Shown: in pieces, positions 1-9,279 of the stretch
Numbering within the stretch: position 1 is the first letter of the stretch
How the letters are laid out: every line of letters starts with the position of its first letter
Assembly (NCBI RefSeq): GCF_036195325.1
Contig: NZ_CP108101.1
Location: 310,001 to 374,000, forward strand
DNA: 64,000 bases
Reading direction: 5' to 3'
From: Streptomyces sp. NBC_00234
GTDB taxonomy: Bacteria > Actinomycetota > Actinomycetes > Streptomycetales > Streptomycetaceae
The notes under the pieces: model-generated
Database searches by the model: none
Told to the model about the DNA's origin: nothing
Seen by the model: only the letters and a program-made list of their open reading frames with translations
Translations under genes and position numbers: made by a program

Positions 1-1529
1 AGGTGCTCGGCGTCGACGAGGTCCCCGTCGACGCGGGCTTCTTCTCGCTCGGCGGCAACTCCATCGCGGTCATCCGGATGGTGAGCGCCGCCCGGCGGGC
101 GGGGCTGACGATCACCCCCCGGATGGTCTTCTCCCACCAGACGATCGAGACGCTGGCGAAGGCACTCGACGAGGACGACGCCCCCGCCGCCGAGAACACC
201 CCGGCGCGACCGCGGGACACCCGCCTCGTGGCAACCCCCAGTCAGCGCCACATGCTGACGGTGCTGGAGAACGACTGGGTTCCGGGCCTGTACCGGATGC
301 AGTCGACGACACAGCTGCCCTTCGCCGTCGACCCGGACGCGTTCACGGATGCCTGGCGGGCCCTCGCGCGACGTCACGCGTGTCTGCGTACCGGTTTCCG
401 CCGGGCGGAGGACGGCACCTGGCTGCGCGTCGTGGCGGACGAGGTGGAGCCGGCCGTCGAGCTGCTCGACTGGAGCGGGCGCGACCCGGAGACGATCCCC
501 GACGACCTCATCGCCCGTCTGGAGAGCGAGCGGGCGCACCCCGTCGACGTGGCCGCCGCCCCCCTGTGGCGGGTGTGGCTGGTCCGTGGCCCTTCCTCGT
601 GGTGGATGGGGCAGGTACAGAGCTATCTGCTGGCCGACGGCTGGTCGAACCTGGTGCTCCTCGACGAACTGCTGGAGCTCTACCTCGCCACCGTCCAGGG
701 GCAGCCGGCGCAGCTCCCGCCGGTCGTGGAACTCGGCGTTCTCGGCGACGGCTCGGACCTGGAGAAGGACACCGCGTTCTGGCGCCGGCAGCTCACGGGG
801 GCACCGTCGACCCAGCTGGCCGCGGCGCCCGGACTGCTCGGTCCCTCGCGATTCTCCCGGCTGGCGGCACGGCTGGAACCAGCGGTGGGCGAGGCACTGC
901 GGGCACGCGCCGCGGAGCACGGCCACACGTTTTCGACCTGGGTGTGCGCGGGCTGGGCCCTGCTGGCCGCGGCGCGTCTGGAGCGCACCGATGTCACCGT
1001 CGGTGTGGTGTCGGCCGGCCGCGACCGCGCGTACGAAGGAGTGGAGCGCGCGGTCGGGCTGTTCATCGCCGCCCTCCCGGTACGGGTCTCGGTCGACTGG
1101 GACGAGCCGCTGACGGCCCTGCTCGACCGCTTCCAGCTCGCCCGCGTCGAGGGCGCCGAGCGGACGTCGGTGGACACCGGGGTCCTTCAGCGGATGGGCG
1201 GGGACGACAGCGCTCTCTTCGACTCGGTCGTCGTCGTCGCCAACTACCCGGTGTCCTCGGCGCTGCGTGCCCAGCAGGAGACGGGCGGACAGCCGGGTAC
1301 CGGGAGCGACGGCACCCGCAACCAGACCGAGTTCTCCCTGCGCCTCGACGTCACCGACGATGCCGAGTCCCGCATCGTCCTCTCGTACTACGGCGATCGC
1401 ATCAGCGACTCCGAAGCCGGGCGCCTGCTCGACGACTACCTCGCGCTGCTGGGCGCCATGGCCGGCACACCTGCGTCCACCCCGGGCCAGGTCCGCCCTC
1501 CCCACCACCTGACTGGAGTCACCCGATGA
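1..1529 (+). CDS. NRPS C-terminal fragment: carrier protein plus terminal condensation domain (5' end outside window)
   Basis: This is the last part of a multimodular non-ribosomal peptide synthetase; the reading frame is already open at the window edge. Numbering from base 3, residues 1-55 are a peptidyl carrier domain with LGGNS, Ser20 being the expected phosphopantetheine site. Residues 75-490 are a condensation domain: SQRHML-type C1, RHACLRT C2, and VGLFIAALPVRV C5 are all recognisable. The C3 active-site motif HHxxxDG reads SYLLADG (residues 207-213), so both histidines are missing. No adenylation, carrier or thioesterase domain follows; the protein ends about 20 residues after the C domain. 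The stop overlaps the next start (ATGA). The degenerate C domain may be structural or may release the chain by another chemistry. NRPS identity is firm; the role of the last domain is open. Confidence 0.93.
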   Translation, partial: VLGVDEVPVDAGFFSLGGNSIAVIRMVSAARRAGLTITPRMVFSHQTIETLAKALDEDDAPAAENTPARPRDTRLVATPSQRHMLTVLENDWVPGLYRMQSTTQLPFAVDPDAFTDAWRALARRHACLRTGFRRAEDGTWLRVVADEVEPAVELLDWSGRDPETIPDDLIARLESERAHPVDVAAAPLWRVWLVRGPSSWWMGQVQSYLLADGWSNLVLLDELLELYLATVQGQPAQLPPVVELGVLGDGSDLEKDTAFWRRQLTGAPSTQLAAAPGLLGPSRFSRLAARLEPAVGEALRARAAEHGHTFSTWVCAGWALLAAARLERTDVTVGVVSAGRDRAYEGVERAVGLFIAALPVRVSVDWDEPLTALLDRFQLARVEGAERTSVDTGVLQRMGGDDSALFDSVVVVANYPVSSALRAQQETGGQPGTGSDGTRNQTEFSLRLDVTDDAESRIVLSYYGDRISDSEAGRLLDDYLALLGAMAGTPASTPGQVRPPHHLTGVTR

Positions 1530-2848
1530 CCGAACTCGCGGCCCTGGCCGACCCGACCGAGGTGTTCGAGGCGCGTGAGTCCAACGCCCGCTCGTACTGC
1601 CGGGTGTTCCCCGCCGTGCTGTCCTCGGCCCGGGGAAGCACGGTGACCGACCAGGACGGTACGGAGTACCTGGACTTCTTCGCCGGAGCCGGAGCCCTCA
1701 ACTACGGCCACAACCACGACCACATCAAGCGCCAGGTCGTCGACTACCTGTCGCAGGACGGGCTGGTGCACGCCCTCGACTTCCACACCCCGGCCAAGCG
1801 CGACTTCCTGGACCGCTTCGGCCGGGAGGTGCTGGAGCCGCGCGGGCTGCGCCACCGCGTGCAGTTCTGTGGCAGTACGGGCACGGACGCAGTCGAGGCG
1901 GCCCTCAAACTGGCCCGCAAGCACACCGGCCGGTCGAAGGTCATCGCCTTCTCCGGTTCGTACCACGGAGTGAGCCGGGGAAGCCTCGCGGCGACCTCCG
2001 ACCTCTCGCTGCGCAAGGCCGCGGGCGTGCCGCTCGACGAAGTGACCTTCCTGCCCTTCCCCGTCGGGCCGGGCGGCCCGTTCCCGAGCGTGGCGCTGCT
2101 GGAGCGGTTCCTGACCGACGACCTGTCGGGCGTCGAGCTGCCCGCGGCGGTGATTCTCGAAGTCGTCCAGATGGAGGGCGGGGTCTACCGCATTCCCGAC
2201 GCGGACCTGCGGCAGTTGCGCGAGCTCTGCGACACGTACGGCATCGTGCTGATCGCCGACGAGATCCAGGCGGGCTGCGGCCGGACCGGCGGGTTCTTCT
2301 CCTTCGAGCAGGCCGGTGTCGTCCCGGACCTGATCACCGTCTCGAAGTCGATCAGCGGCCTGGGGCTGCCGATGTCGCTCCTGCTCATCGGCGAGGGACT
2401 GGACGCCTGGGACGTCGGCGACCACCCGGGTACCTTCCGCGGCAACCAGTTGGCCTTCGTCGCCGCCTGCGCGGCTCTCGACCTGTGGCGGACGGCGGAG
2501 TTCACCGACCACGCCAGGGCGGGTGCCGAGCTGCTGCGCACGTTCTGGCAGGACAACACGCTCCCCGGCGTGGAGGTCCGGTGCGAGGGGCACGCCGTGG
2601 GAATCGACCTGAGCGCGGTCGGCGGAAAGGCCCTCGCGAACGCGGTGGTCGACGCGTGCTTCGAGCGCGGGCTCATCGTGGAGTCGACCGGCCGCGGCAA
2701 GGCCGTGCTGAAGCTGCTTCCCGCGCTGACCATGGACCTTGACGCGTTGACGCGCGGCTGCGAGCTTGTCCACGGAACGATTCGGTCCCTCCTTTCCCTC
2801 GCGCCCCGCCAAGAACTTTCGAACATTTCCGTCGCCGAGAACATCTAG
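1526..2848 (+). CDS. Class III PLP aminotransferase, EctB-like (diaminobutyrate--2-oxoglutarate transaminase)
   Basis: The 440-residue protein resembles the EctB/DAT group, which makes L-2,4-diaminobutyrate from aspartate semialdehyde and an amino donor. It is a fold-type I PLP enzyme: GSTGTDAVE phosphate-binding region near 117-124, ADEIQAG with PLP-contacting Asp245, and Schiff-base lysine Lys274 in VSKSISG. The start ATG overlaps the NRPS stop by four bases, so it is translationally coupled. No ectA or ectC lies nearby, so ectoine synthesis is not supported. In this setting the likely job is supplying a diaminobutyrate (or related diamino acid) building block to the peptide assembly line. 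The exact substrate is inferred from family resemblance only. Confidence 0.85.
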   Translation: MTELAALADPTEVFEARESNARSYCRVFPAVLSSARGSTVTDQDGTEYLDFFAGAGALNYGHNHDHIKRQVVDYLSQDGLVHALDFHTPAKRDFLDRFGREVLEPRGLRHRVQFCGSTGTDAVEAALKLARKHTGRSKVIAFSGSYHGVSRGSLAATSDLSLRKAAGVPLDEVTFLPFPVGPGGPFPSVALLERFLTDDLSGVELPAAVILEVVQMEGGVYRIPDADLRQLRELCDTYGIVLIADEIQAGCGRTGGFFSFEQAGVVPDLITVSKSISGLGLPMSLLLIGEGLDAWDVGDHPGTFRGNQLAFVAACAALDLWRTAEFTDHARAGAELLRTFWQDNTLPGVEVRCEGHAVGIDLSAVGGKALANAVVDACFERGLIVESTGRGKAVLKLLPALTMDLDALTRGCELVHGTIRSLLSLAPRQELSNISVAENI

Positions 2849-2861
2849 TTCAGGAGGAACC

Positions 2862-3914
2862 ATGACTGCCGTCAATCCGCCCCAGAAAGACGTGGCGAAG
2901 ACCGGGACGATATTCGGTGACATCGACGTACGGGCCGATGCCATCGACCGGGTCCACCGTCCTTCGCCCGAGGACTTCAAGCGCGACTACGTGTACAAGC
3001 GCAAGCCCGCGATCATCACCGGTCTGATGGACTCCTGGCCGGCGATGGAGAAGTGGGGCTTCGACTACTTCAGGACCCACTTCGGGGACCTGGACATCCA
3101 CGCCAACATCCAGAAGCTCGACTCGAAGCTGATCCTCGGTCATGTCGGCAAGTTCCAGCCGATGAAGCTCGGTGCCCTGCTGGACGACATCGAGAACAAC
3201 ACGGACCCGGACCGGGCGCACTATCTGCGCGCCTTCCCCGTCCACCGGATGATCGACCACTATCCGGGGCTCGCCGACGACTACGACCTGCTGGACCTGG
3301 TGCCGAACTGGGCGGACATCCGCCACCCCGCGCAGTGGAAGACGGGCACGAAGAACCCGGCACGGCTGCTCGGTCTGTTCCTCGCCAAGACCTTCCTCAA
3401 CCGCGGGAGCAACAAGCCCGCGCCGCGCAGCACGGTGTCCTCGCGCGTCGCCGCGGTGATGTTCGTCGGAAGCAAGGGGACGGTCACCCCCTTCCACAGC
3501 GACGGCATGCAGACGGCGGCCTATCTCAACCAGGTCGTGGGCAGGAAGCGCTGCTACTTCGTCTCGCCCGACCAGCACGCGCGCCTGTACCCGCGGAAGT
3601 TCCGCCGTCAGTTCGGCATGGCCCAGGTCGACTACCGCCGTCCCGACCTGGAGCGCACGCCGCTCTTCCGCGACGTCGTGGTCGAGGAGACGATCCTCAA
3701 CCCGGGCGAGACGCTGTACGTGCCCAGCGGCTACTGGCACGCGATCGAGGCCATGGACGCGTCGATCTCGTACAGCCACCAGATCGTCAACGAGGACAAC
3801 GCGCTCGGCTGGCTGACGTGCATCCCCGAGCGCTATCTCGCGCAGGTGTACTTCAAGTCCCAGGGCGGTTTGCGCAACGTCACCGGGGCGAAGGACTGGG
3901 ACGACTGGGCGTAG
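2862..3914 (+). CDS. JmjC/cupin-8 family Fe(II)/2-oxoglutarate-dependent hydroxylase
   Basis: A 350-residue cupin-8 (JmjC-like) oxygenase. The start ATG follows a good ribosome site (CAGGAGG) and lies 13 bases after the aminotransferase stop. Residues 45-60 (KPAIITGLMDSWPA) match the family's N-terminal signature. The metal triad is visible as His212-x-Asp214 in FHSDG and His293 in YWHAIEAM, with the usual GETLYVPSGYWH context. Members hydroxylate amino-acid side chains, free or on a carrier protein, using oxygen and 2-oxoglutarate. Within this cluster it probably makes a beta-hydroxylated residue of the peptide. Family assignment is firm; substrate is inference. Confidence 0.85.
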   Translation: MTAVNPPQKDVAKTGTIFGDIDVRADAIDRVHRPSPEDFKRDYVYKRKPAIITGLMDSWPAMEKWGFDYFRTHFGDLDIHANIQKLDSKLILGHVGKFQPMKLGALLDDIENNTDPDRAHYLRAFPVHRMIDHYPGLADDYDLLDLVPNWADIRHPAQWKTGTKNPARLLGLFLAKTFLNRGSNKPAPRSTVSSRVAAVMFVGSKGTVTPFHSDGMQTAAYLNQVVGRKRCYFVSPDQHARLYPRKFRRQFGMAQVDYRRPDLERTPLFRDVVVEETILNPGETLYVPSGYWHAIEAMDASISYSHQIVNEDNALGWLTCIPERYLAQVYFKSQGGLRNVTGAKDWDDWA

Positions 3915-5179
3915 TGGCGACCATTCCGAGCACGGGCTCGAACACCGGTGCCGGTACGGGTACCGACACCGGGTCGAGCCTGCTGCGTGACCGTGACTTC
4001 CTGCTGTTCGCGGGCGGACAGGGCGCGTCCGCGCTCGGGGACTCCCTGAGCAAGACCGCCCTGCCCCTGCTCGTGCTCGCGCTCACCGGCTCGGGCCTGC
4101 ACATGGGGATCATCGCCATGCTGTCGGCCCTGCCCATGCTGGTGCTGGGCATCCCGGCCGGTGCGTGGGCGGACCGGTTCGACCGGCGCCGCATGATGCT
4201 GTGGTCGGATGTCGGGCGCGCGCTGCTGGTGGCGTTGGTGCCACTGGCGGCGGCGCTCGGGATCCCCGTGGTGCCGGTCCTGTACGCGATCGCGGTACCC
4301 ATCGGCGTCCTGTACGCCGTCTTCGAGGCGGCGTGCCTGTCCTGCGTCCCGTCGCTGGTCGGACGGGACCGGCTCGGCGAGGCCAACTCGCTTCTGTCGA
4401 TCGGGAACGCGCTCGGCTACATGACCGGACCGGCCCTCGCCGGTGTGCTCGTGGCGGCGGTGGGCGGCGCGGTGACGCTGGGCGTGGACGCGGTGACCTT
4501 CGCCGTCTCCGCGCTCACGCTGATGCTGATCCGCCGTCCCCTCCAGATGGCGGTCGAGCGCGCGCCGGCCACGATGACGCAGGAGGTCCGGGAGGGGATG
4601 CGGTTCATCGTCTCCCATCGTCTGCTGCGATCGACGCTGCTCTACTGGGCGGCGATCACCTTCTTCACGTCGCCGGTCATCATCTGCGCCACGTACTTCA
4701 TCCGCGAGGATCTCGGCTGGTCGCCGAAGGTCATCGGGCTGATCATCACGACGTACGCCTTCGGGGCGATCGTCGGAGCCGTGGTGGCCACGCGGCTCAA
4801 GCAGATGTCCGGCATGGTCATGCTCGGCGGCACGGTCGTCGGAGGCATCGGCCTGCTCGTCCTGAGCACCACGGCCTGGCTGCCGCTGACCCTGTGTGTC
4901 GCTCTGATCGTCGGCATGGGGGAGGCGCTGTCCGGCATCCTCTACACGACCTTGCGCACGCAACTCATTCCGGACGAACTCCTCGGCCGCGTGACGACGA
5001 CCGCACAGGTCGCCACATTCGGCCTGAGACCGCTGTCCGTTTTCGTGGCAGGCATTGCCCTGGAAACGACGTCGGGTTCCCTCACCCTTGCAGCCATGGG
5101 CATATCGTGTCTGATCATCAGCATTGCCTTTGCGCTGCGCAGTTCGATTTTCTCCGCCACCGCATCTGTGACGAGGTAG
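3914..5179 (+). CDS. MFS efflux transporter
   Basis: A 421-residue integral membrane protein of the major facilitator superfamily (MFS_3-like, about 12 transmembrane segments). I chose the GTG whose first base is the last base of the preceding TAG, giving a protein beginning VATIPSTG before the first membrane segment ([16 protein letters not shown]). The loop-2 motif appears as [13 protein letters not shown]. Its place among tailoring genes of the NRPS cluster suggests export of the peptide product and self-protection. Substrate cannot be read from sequence. Confidence 0.85.
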   Translation: MATIPSTGSNTGAGTGTDTGSSLLRDRDFLLFAGGQGASALGDSLSKTALPLLVLALTGSGLHMGIIAMLSALPMLVLGIPAGAWADRFDRRRMMLWSDVGRALLVALVPLAAALGIPVVPVLYAIAVPIGVLYAVFEAACLSCVPSLVGRDRLGEANSLLSIGNALGYMTGPALAGVLVAAVGGAVTLGVDAVTFAVSALTLMLIRRPLQMAVERAPATMTQEVREGMRFIVSHRLLRSTLLYWAAITFFTSPVIICATYFIREDLGWSPKVIGLIITTYAFGAIVGAVVATRLKQMSGMVMLGGTVVGGIGLLVLSTTAWLPLTLCVALIVGMGEALSGILYTTLRTQLIPDELLGRVTTTAQVATFGLRPLSVFVAGIALETTSGSLTLAAMGISCLIISIAFALRSSIFSATASVTR

Positions 5180-5183
5180 GAAA

Positions 5184-5375
5184 ATGACAGAGAACGCTCC
5201 CGAGACGCAGTACGCCGTCGTCCTGAACGACGAGGAGCAGTATTCGATATGGCGGAACGACCGCGAACTGCCCGCCGGATGGACCCGTGAGGGAAAGATC
5301 GGCAGCAAGGAGGAGTGCCTCGACCGCATCGAAGAGGTGTGGACCGACATGCGCCCCCTCAGTGTCCGGAGCTGA
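5184..5375 (+). CDS. MbtH-like protein
   Basis: A 63-residue MbtH-family protein, a small chaperone and activator of NRPS adenylation domains. The family signature is complete: [14 protein letters not shown], the conserved [19 protein letters not shown] and the three conserved tryptophans (SIW, AGW, EVW). It starts five bases after the transporter stop. Its presence implies that at least one adenylation domain of the upstream synthetase depends on MbtH for folding or activity. Confidence 0.97.
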   Translation: MTENAPETQYAVVLNDEEQYSIWRNDRELPAGWTREGKIGSKEECLDRIEEVWTDMRPLSVRS

Positions 5376-5385
5376 GGGAAGCCCT

Positions 5386-6111
5386 GTGTCCTTGCTCAGA
5401 CGGCTCACGGCCGGCGAAGGAACCAGTCGCATCATCTGTCTGCCCTACGCGGGCGGCGGCGGATCGGTGTACGAGAGCTGGGCCAAAACGATTCCGCCCC
5501 ACGTGGACCTGTGGGTTCCCGACCTCCCCGGGCGCGAACACCGGATGCTGGACGAACCGGTGGAGGACCTGCACGAGCTGGTCACGGCCCTGGCCGACGC
5601 GCTCGGCGAGGAACCGGGCGCAACCAGCCTGTTCGGGCACAGCCTCGGCTCGCTCGTCGCGTTCGAACTCGCCCGTGAACTGCAGGAACGCTCACTCCCC
5701 GTCGGTTGTCTGGTCGCGTCCGGGATGCCGGCGCCCCAGACGCTGACGCCCCGCCCACAGCCGACGGACGCTCAGATCCTCGCCGATCTGCGGCGGATGG
5801 GCGTGGCTCCCGAGGAGCTCTTCTCCCAGCCCGACCTCTTGGAGCTGCTCCTGCCCGGTCTCCGCGCCGACTACTCGATGGCGCTCGGTTACACGTACCG
5901 GAACGGGCCGAAGCTCTCCTCGGGGATCTTCGCCGTGGGTGGTACCGACGACGCGCACGTGCCCCTCACGGGGCTCGCGGCGTGGTCGGAGCAGACCCTC
6001 GCGGGCTGCGAGACCCGACTGTGGGAGGGCGGTCACATGTATCTCCTCGATCACGCCGAGGACCTTGCCGCCTTCGTCTCCACCTGCCATACACGTTCGC
6101 TAGGAGAATGA
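5386..6111 (+). CDS. Type II thioesterase (NRPS editing hydrolase)
   Basis: A 241-residue alpha/beta hydrolase of the GrsT/TEII type. The N-terminal LPYAGGGGSVYESWAK signature is typical; the nucleophile is Ser86 in FGHSLGSL, with acid Asp in GTDDAHVP and His in EGGHMYLLDH. I chose GTG at 5386, ten bases after the MbtH stop, because it begins exactly at the family's usual N terminus (VSLLRRL). TEIIs remove mis-primed acyl or aminoacyl groups from carrier domains. As the NRPS fragment has no visible thioesterase domain, a chain-release role is also possible but unproven. Confidence 0.93.
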   Translation: MSLLRRLTAGEGTSRIICLPYAGGGGSVYESWAKTIPPHVDLWVPDLPGREHRMLDEPVEDLHELVTALADALGEEPGATSLFGHSLGSLVAFELARELQERSLPVGCLVASGMPAPQTLTPRPQPTDAQILADLRRMGVAPEELFSQPDLLELLLPGLRADYSMALGYTYRNGPKLSSGIFAVGGTDDAHVPLTGLAAWSEQTLAGCETRLWEGGHMYLLDHAEDLAAFVSTCHTRSLGE

Positions 6112-6923
6112 CCATCAACGCACGTACTGTCGATGTCCCCGGTGGATCGCTGTTCACGACCCGCAGCGGCGAAAAGAAGCCCGTCGCCGTCATGGTCCAC
6201 TCCGGGCTCGCACATTCGGACATGTGGCTGCCACTCATGAGCGCACTGGGCGACGACATTCCCGCCGTCGCCTATGACTGCCGTTGCTGCGGACGGTCGA
6301 CGACGACGCTCGACGGCACGTTCTCGGACCATGCCGACCTGTCCTCGGTGCTGGACGCCTATGAAATGGAATCGGCGTTCCTGGTGGCGGAGTCACGTGG
6401 TGCGCGTATCGCGATCGACTTCGCTCTGGCCCATCCCGAAAGGGTGCGTGGGCTCTTCCTGCTGGCACCCGACGTCTCCGGGTACGACGCGCCGGTCGCC
6501 GACAACGAGCGGCCGTTGATCGACGCGGTCGGCGCCGCCGAGGACGCCTGGGAGGTCGAGGAGATCATCGCGCACGAGGTCCGGCTGTTCGTCGACGGCC
6601 CGGCCCGTGAACAGGACGCCGGACGCGACGCGTTGCGCACGTCGGTGGCCGAGATGCTGCGCCTGAACTACACGCAGCAGAAGGACACCCCGGACTTCGA
6701 CTCGCCCGAGCCCGCGGCCGGCCGCCTGGCGGACCTCACGTGCCCGGTGCGGGTCCTCGTGGGTGACGAGGACACGACCGGCATGCGGGCTACCGCCGCC
6801 GAGATCGAGAGCGCGTGCGCCCAGGCCACGCTGCTCCGGGTCCCGGACGCCGCGCACGCCCTCACGCTGGAGCGTCCCGAGCTGGTCGAGCGCGAACTGC
6901 GCTCCTGGTGGCGGAACTTCTGA
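6108..6923 (+). CDS. Alpha/beta-fold hydrolase in the NRPS cluster
   Basis: A 271-residue alpha/beta hydrolase coupled to the thioesterase by an ATGA overlap and preceded by AGGAG. The oxyanion strand is VMVHSGLAHSDMW. The nucleophile elbow is AESRGA (Ser96), so the first Gly of GxSxG is Ala. The acid is Asp in VLVGDED and the base His in DAAHALTLE. Closest in style to esterase/lactonase or 3-oxoadipate enol-lactonase-like hydrolases. Possible roles are release, cyclisation or trimming of the peptide. The substrate is unknown. Confidence 0.8.
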   Translation: MTINARTVDVPGGSLFTTRSGEKKPVAVMVHSGLAHSDMWLPLMSALGDDIPAVAYDCRCCGRSTTTLDGTFSDHADLSSVLDAYEMESAFLVAESRGARIAIDFALAHPERVRGLFLLAPDVSGYDAPVADNERPLIDAVGAAEDAWEVEEIIAHEVRLFVDGPAREQDAGRDALRTSVAEMLRLNYTQQKDTPDFDSPEPAAGRLADLTCPVRVLVGDEDTTGMRATAAEIESACAQATLLRVPDAAHALTLERPELVERELRSWWRNF

Positions 6924-6948
6924 CGATGAGCCGTTGGAAGGCGACCCC

Positions 6949-9216
6949 GTGACCTCACTCATATCCACCCTCCGCGCGCACCGCTTCACGACCACCTGGG
7001 CCGTGGTGTGCCTCCTGGTCGCGACGTCGTTCGTGCTGGCCCAGTGGGCCACCAGGCCCGCTCCCGACCGGGAGGCCGGCCGCGAGGCACTGGCCACGGC
7101 CGGGAGTCTGCAGGACCTCGGCGTCCGTACGGTCGGGAACAAGCCGCTGTCGGACGGCCTCGACCTCGTCGCGGGTGATCTCGACGAGATACCGGGCGTC
7201 GAGGTCGCCCGGCAGGACGCCTCCGGCACGTACCGCTTCCACGACCGCGATGTCGCCTACACCGTCGAGAACGTGATAGCCCGTCAGCCGGGTGACAGCG
7301 ACGACGCACTCCTGGTCAACGTCCACATCGACTCGGCCTTCGAGGGGGTCGGGGCGGCCGACGACGCCGTAGCGGCCGGAGCGGTGATCCAGGCCGCACG
7401 GCAGCTCGCGGGCGAGGACCGGCACCGGACGGTCATCTACCTGTTCAACGGCGGCGAGGAGGTGGGACTGACCGGCGCGGACGCGTTCACCCGCCACCCG
7501 TGGGCGAAGAACGTCCGCTGGTTCCTGAACCTCGAAGCCGTCGGCTCGGCCGGTCTGCCCATCCTCTTCCACGCGGGAGAGAACGACGGAACACTCATCG
7601 ACCTCGCCGGCAACACGCCCCGCCCCTACGGTTCGATCCTCGGGCAGTGGCTGTTCGGCGCGGGGCTGATCAACTCGGACACGGACAGCCGGGTGTGGCG
7701 CGGCAAGGGCTGGTCGGGCCTCGACTACGCGGTGTTCGAGGACGGTTACGCCTACCACACCCCCCTCGACCGGGTCGAACGCATCGGTCCCGGGGTGGCG
7801 CAGGCCCTCACCGATCTGACGACCCAGGTCGCCACGGACGTGACGAGCGCACCGGACGTCGGCGACAAGAAGGCATCCCCCTACTACGTCGACATCCTGT
7901 CGCGCTGGTGGGTGACCCTCGACCCCCTGGTCATGAAGATCTGGACGCTCGCCCTGCTGCTGGCGTCCGCCGCGCTGACGTGGTGGGCCCGCCGGACCTG
8001 GCGGATCGAGGCCGGCCAGGTCGTCGCCTCCACGGCCGCCGCCCTGCTGGGCGTCGTGATCGCGGTGCTCGCGGGCGGGCTGGCGGGCGGCGCCGAGTGG
8101 CTCCTTGCCGGTTCGCACGCCTGGTACGCGCGACCGTGGCTCGTCTACGTCGTGCTGCTCCCCCTCGCACTCCTCGGCGCTCTCCTGCCGCAGCTCCTGC
8201 TGCACCGCCGTCGTGTGCGCCGCGCCGCCGGGTCCGAGGGAGGGGCGCCGGTCGACGGGACACGCACGGCGCTGCTGGCCAACGCCTGCGCGCTCGCGGT
8301 ACTGGGTGTAGTGACCGCCTGGCTCGGCATGGGTCCCGCGTACATCCTGTGGGCCGGTGCCACGCTCATGCTCGCGGCGACCGGCTGCGCCATGGCGCTG
8401 CGCGGCGCGTGGCGGGCGCTCCCGCTGGTCGTGGGTGCCTTCGTCCTGTGCGTGCTGATCGCGCAGTTCGCCCACAACCTGCTGGGACTGGCGGTCCCGA
8501 TGATGGGACGCCTGCCGACCGCGATCGCGATGGACCCCGTCCTGGGCGTCGTCGCCGCGTTCGTCGCGATCCCCCTGGCGCTGGTCTTCGCGCCCTTCGT
8601 GTTCTACGCCGGCCATCTGCGCCGGTACGTGTTCGCCACGGCGGCGATCACCGTGTGCGGACTGGTGATCGCCGGTCTGTCGTCCCCGTACAGTCCCGAA
8701 CGCCCGAAGCTCGTCTCCGCGTTCCACGAGCAGCGTGACGGGGGGGACGCCCGGATCGTGCTGGAGGGACGGGATTACCACACCCCGCAGGAGCTGGGAA
8801 TCCTGGACCGGGTCGCGGACGAGACGGGCATGGCGGTACGGGGGGACTCGCTCGCGGCTCCGAAGGTGGACGTCCCGGCCGCGGCCGTCGACTTCGCGAC
8901 GGACGGCCCGACCGAGCCGGTCACGGTCACGATCGGTGCCAATGAGGCGAGCCTGGTACGGATCACCGTGACGGGCCCGGGCCTGGCCGTCGACGACCGC
9001 TCCTTCGACGGCACCGAGGCGGTGGTCGACGTCGTGGGCCGGTCCAAGGGCTACACCGCGAAGATCGAGCGCACCGGGCCGGTGGAGATCACGGTCGACC
9101 AGGTGTTCCTGGACACCGCGAGCGCGGTCGACCACGTGCTGGCCGCGCTGCCGGACTGGGCGGTCGGCCACGGCAGGACCGTGGTCCAGCGCACCTTCGC
9201 CGATCCCCGGGAGTGA
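6949..9216 (+). CDS. Membrane-anchored M28-family zinc peptidase
   Basis: A 755-residue protein starting at GTG after a GGAAGG ribosome site, 25 bases after the hydrolase. An N-terminal membrane segment (about 15-32) precedes an M28 peptidase domain (about 45-350). The metal ligands are readable: His126 in VNVHIDS, Asp in GAADDAV (about 138-139), the catalytic and metal-binding glutamates in NGGEEVGL (170-171), Glu196 in NLEAVG, and His in YHTPLDRVE. About 8 more membrane helices occupy 385-600, followed by an extracytoplasmic C-terminal beta-rich region. The architecture resembles vacuolar-type (Pff1-like) M28 membrane peptidases. As last gene of the cluster it may trim the exported peptide or provide resistance; both are inference. 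Confidence 0.85.
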   Translation: MTSLISTLRAHRFTTTWAVVCLLVATSFVLAQWATRPAPDREAGREALATAGSLQDLGVRTVGNKPLSDGLDLVAGDLDEIPGVEVARQDASGTYRFHDRDVAYTVENVIARQPGDSDDALLVNVHIDSAFEGVGAADDAVAAGAVIQAARQLAGEDRHRTVIYLFNGGEEVGLTGADAFTRHPWAKNVRWFLNLEAVGSAGLPILFHAGENDGTLIDLAGNTPRPYGSILGQWLFGAGLINSDTDSRVWRGKGWSGLDYAVFEDGYAYHTPLDRVERIGPGVAQALTDLTTQVATDVTSAPDVGDKKASPYYVDILSRWWVTLDPLVMKIWTLALLLASAALTWWARRTWRIEAGQVVASTAAALLGVVIAVLAGGLAGGAEWLLAGSHAWYARPWLVYVVLLPLALLGALLPQLLLHRRRVRRAAGSEGGAPVDGTRTALLANACALAVLGVVTAWLGMGPAYILWAGATLMLAATGCAMALRGAWRALPLVVGAFVLCVLIAQFAHNLLGLAVPMMGRLPTAIAMDPVLGVVAAFVAIPLALVFAPFVFYAGHLRRYVFATAAITVCGLVIAGLSSPYSPERPKLVSAFHEQRDGGDARIVLEGRDYHTPQELGILDRVADETGMAVRGDSLAAPKVDVPAAAVDFATDGPTEPVTVTIGANEASLVRITVTGPGLAVDDRSFDGTEAVVDVVGRSKGYTAKIERTGPVEITVDQVFLDTASAVDHVLAALPDWAVGHGRTVVQRTFADPRE

Positions 9217-9223
9217 CACGGCA

Positions 9224-9257
9224 CCCGGTCCCCGGCCCGACCGGCCCGGGGACCGGG
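9224..9257. terminator. Stem-loop between convergent genes
   Basis: A perfect 12-bp stem (CCCGGTCCCCGG pairing with CCGGGGACCGGG) with a 10-base loop lies between the M28 peptidase and the convergent MFS gene. It probably terminates both transcripts and marks the end of the NRPS cluster. Confidence 0.65.
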
Positions 9258-9279
9258 ACCGTACGGGCCCGGCGGCGTG

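Noticed and set aside
1436..2980. Long antisense open frame over the aminotransferase gene
   Set aside because: Its translation is low-complexity Arg/Val/Glu-rich without a domain, as expected for the shadow of a GC-rich gene; the plus-strand aminotransferase explains the region.
1526..3914. Ectoine biosynthesis operon suggested by the EctB-like gene
   Set aside because: No ectA or ectC lies beside it; the neighbours are NRPS genes, so diaminobutyrate supply for a peptide is the better reading.
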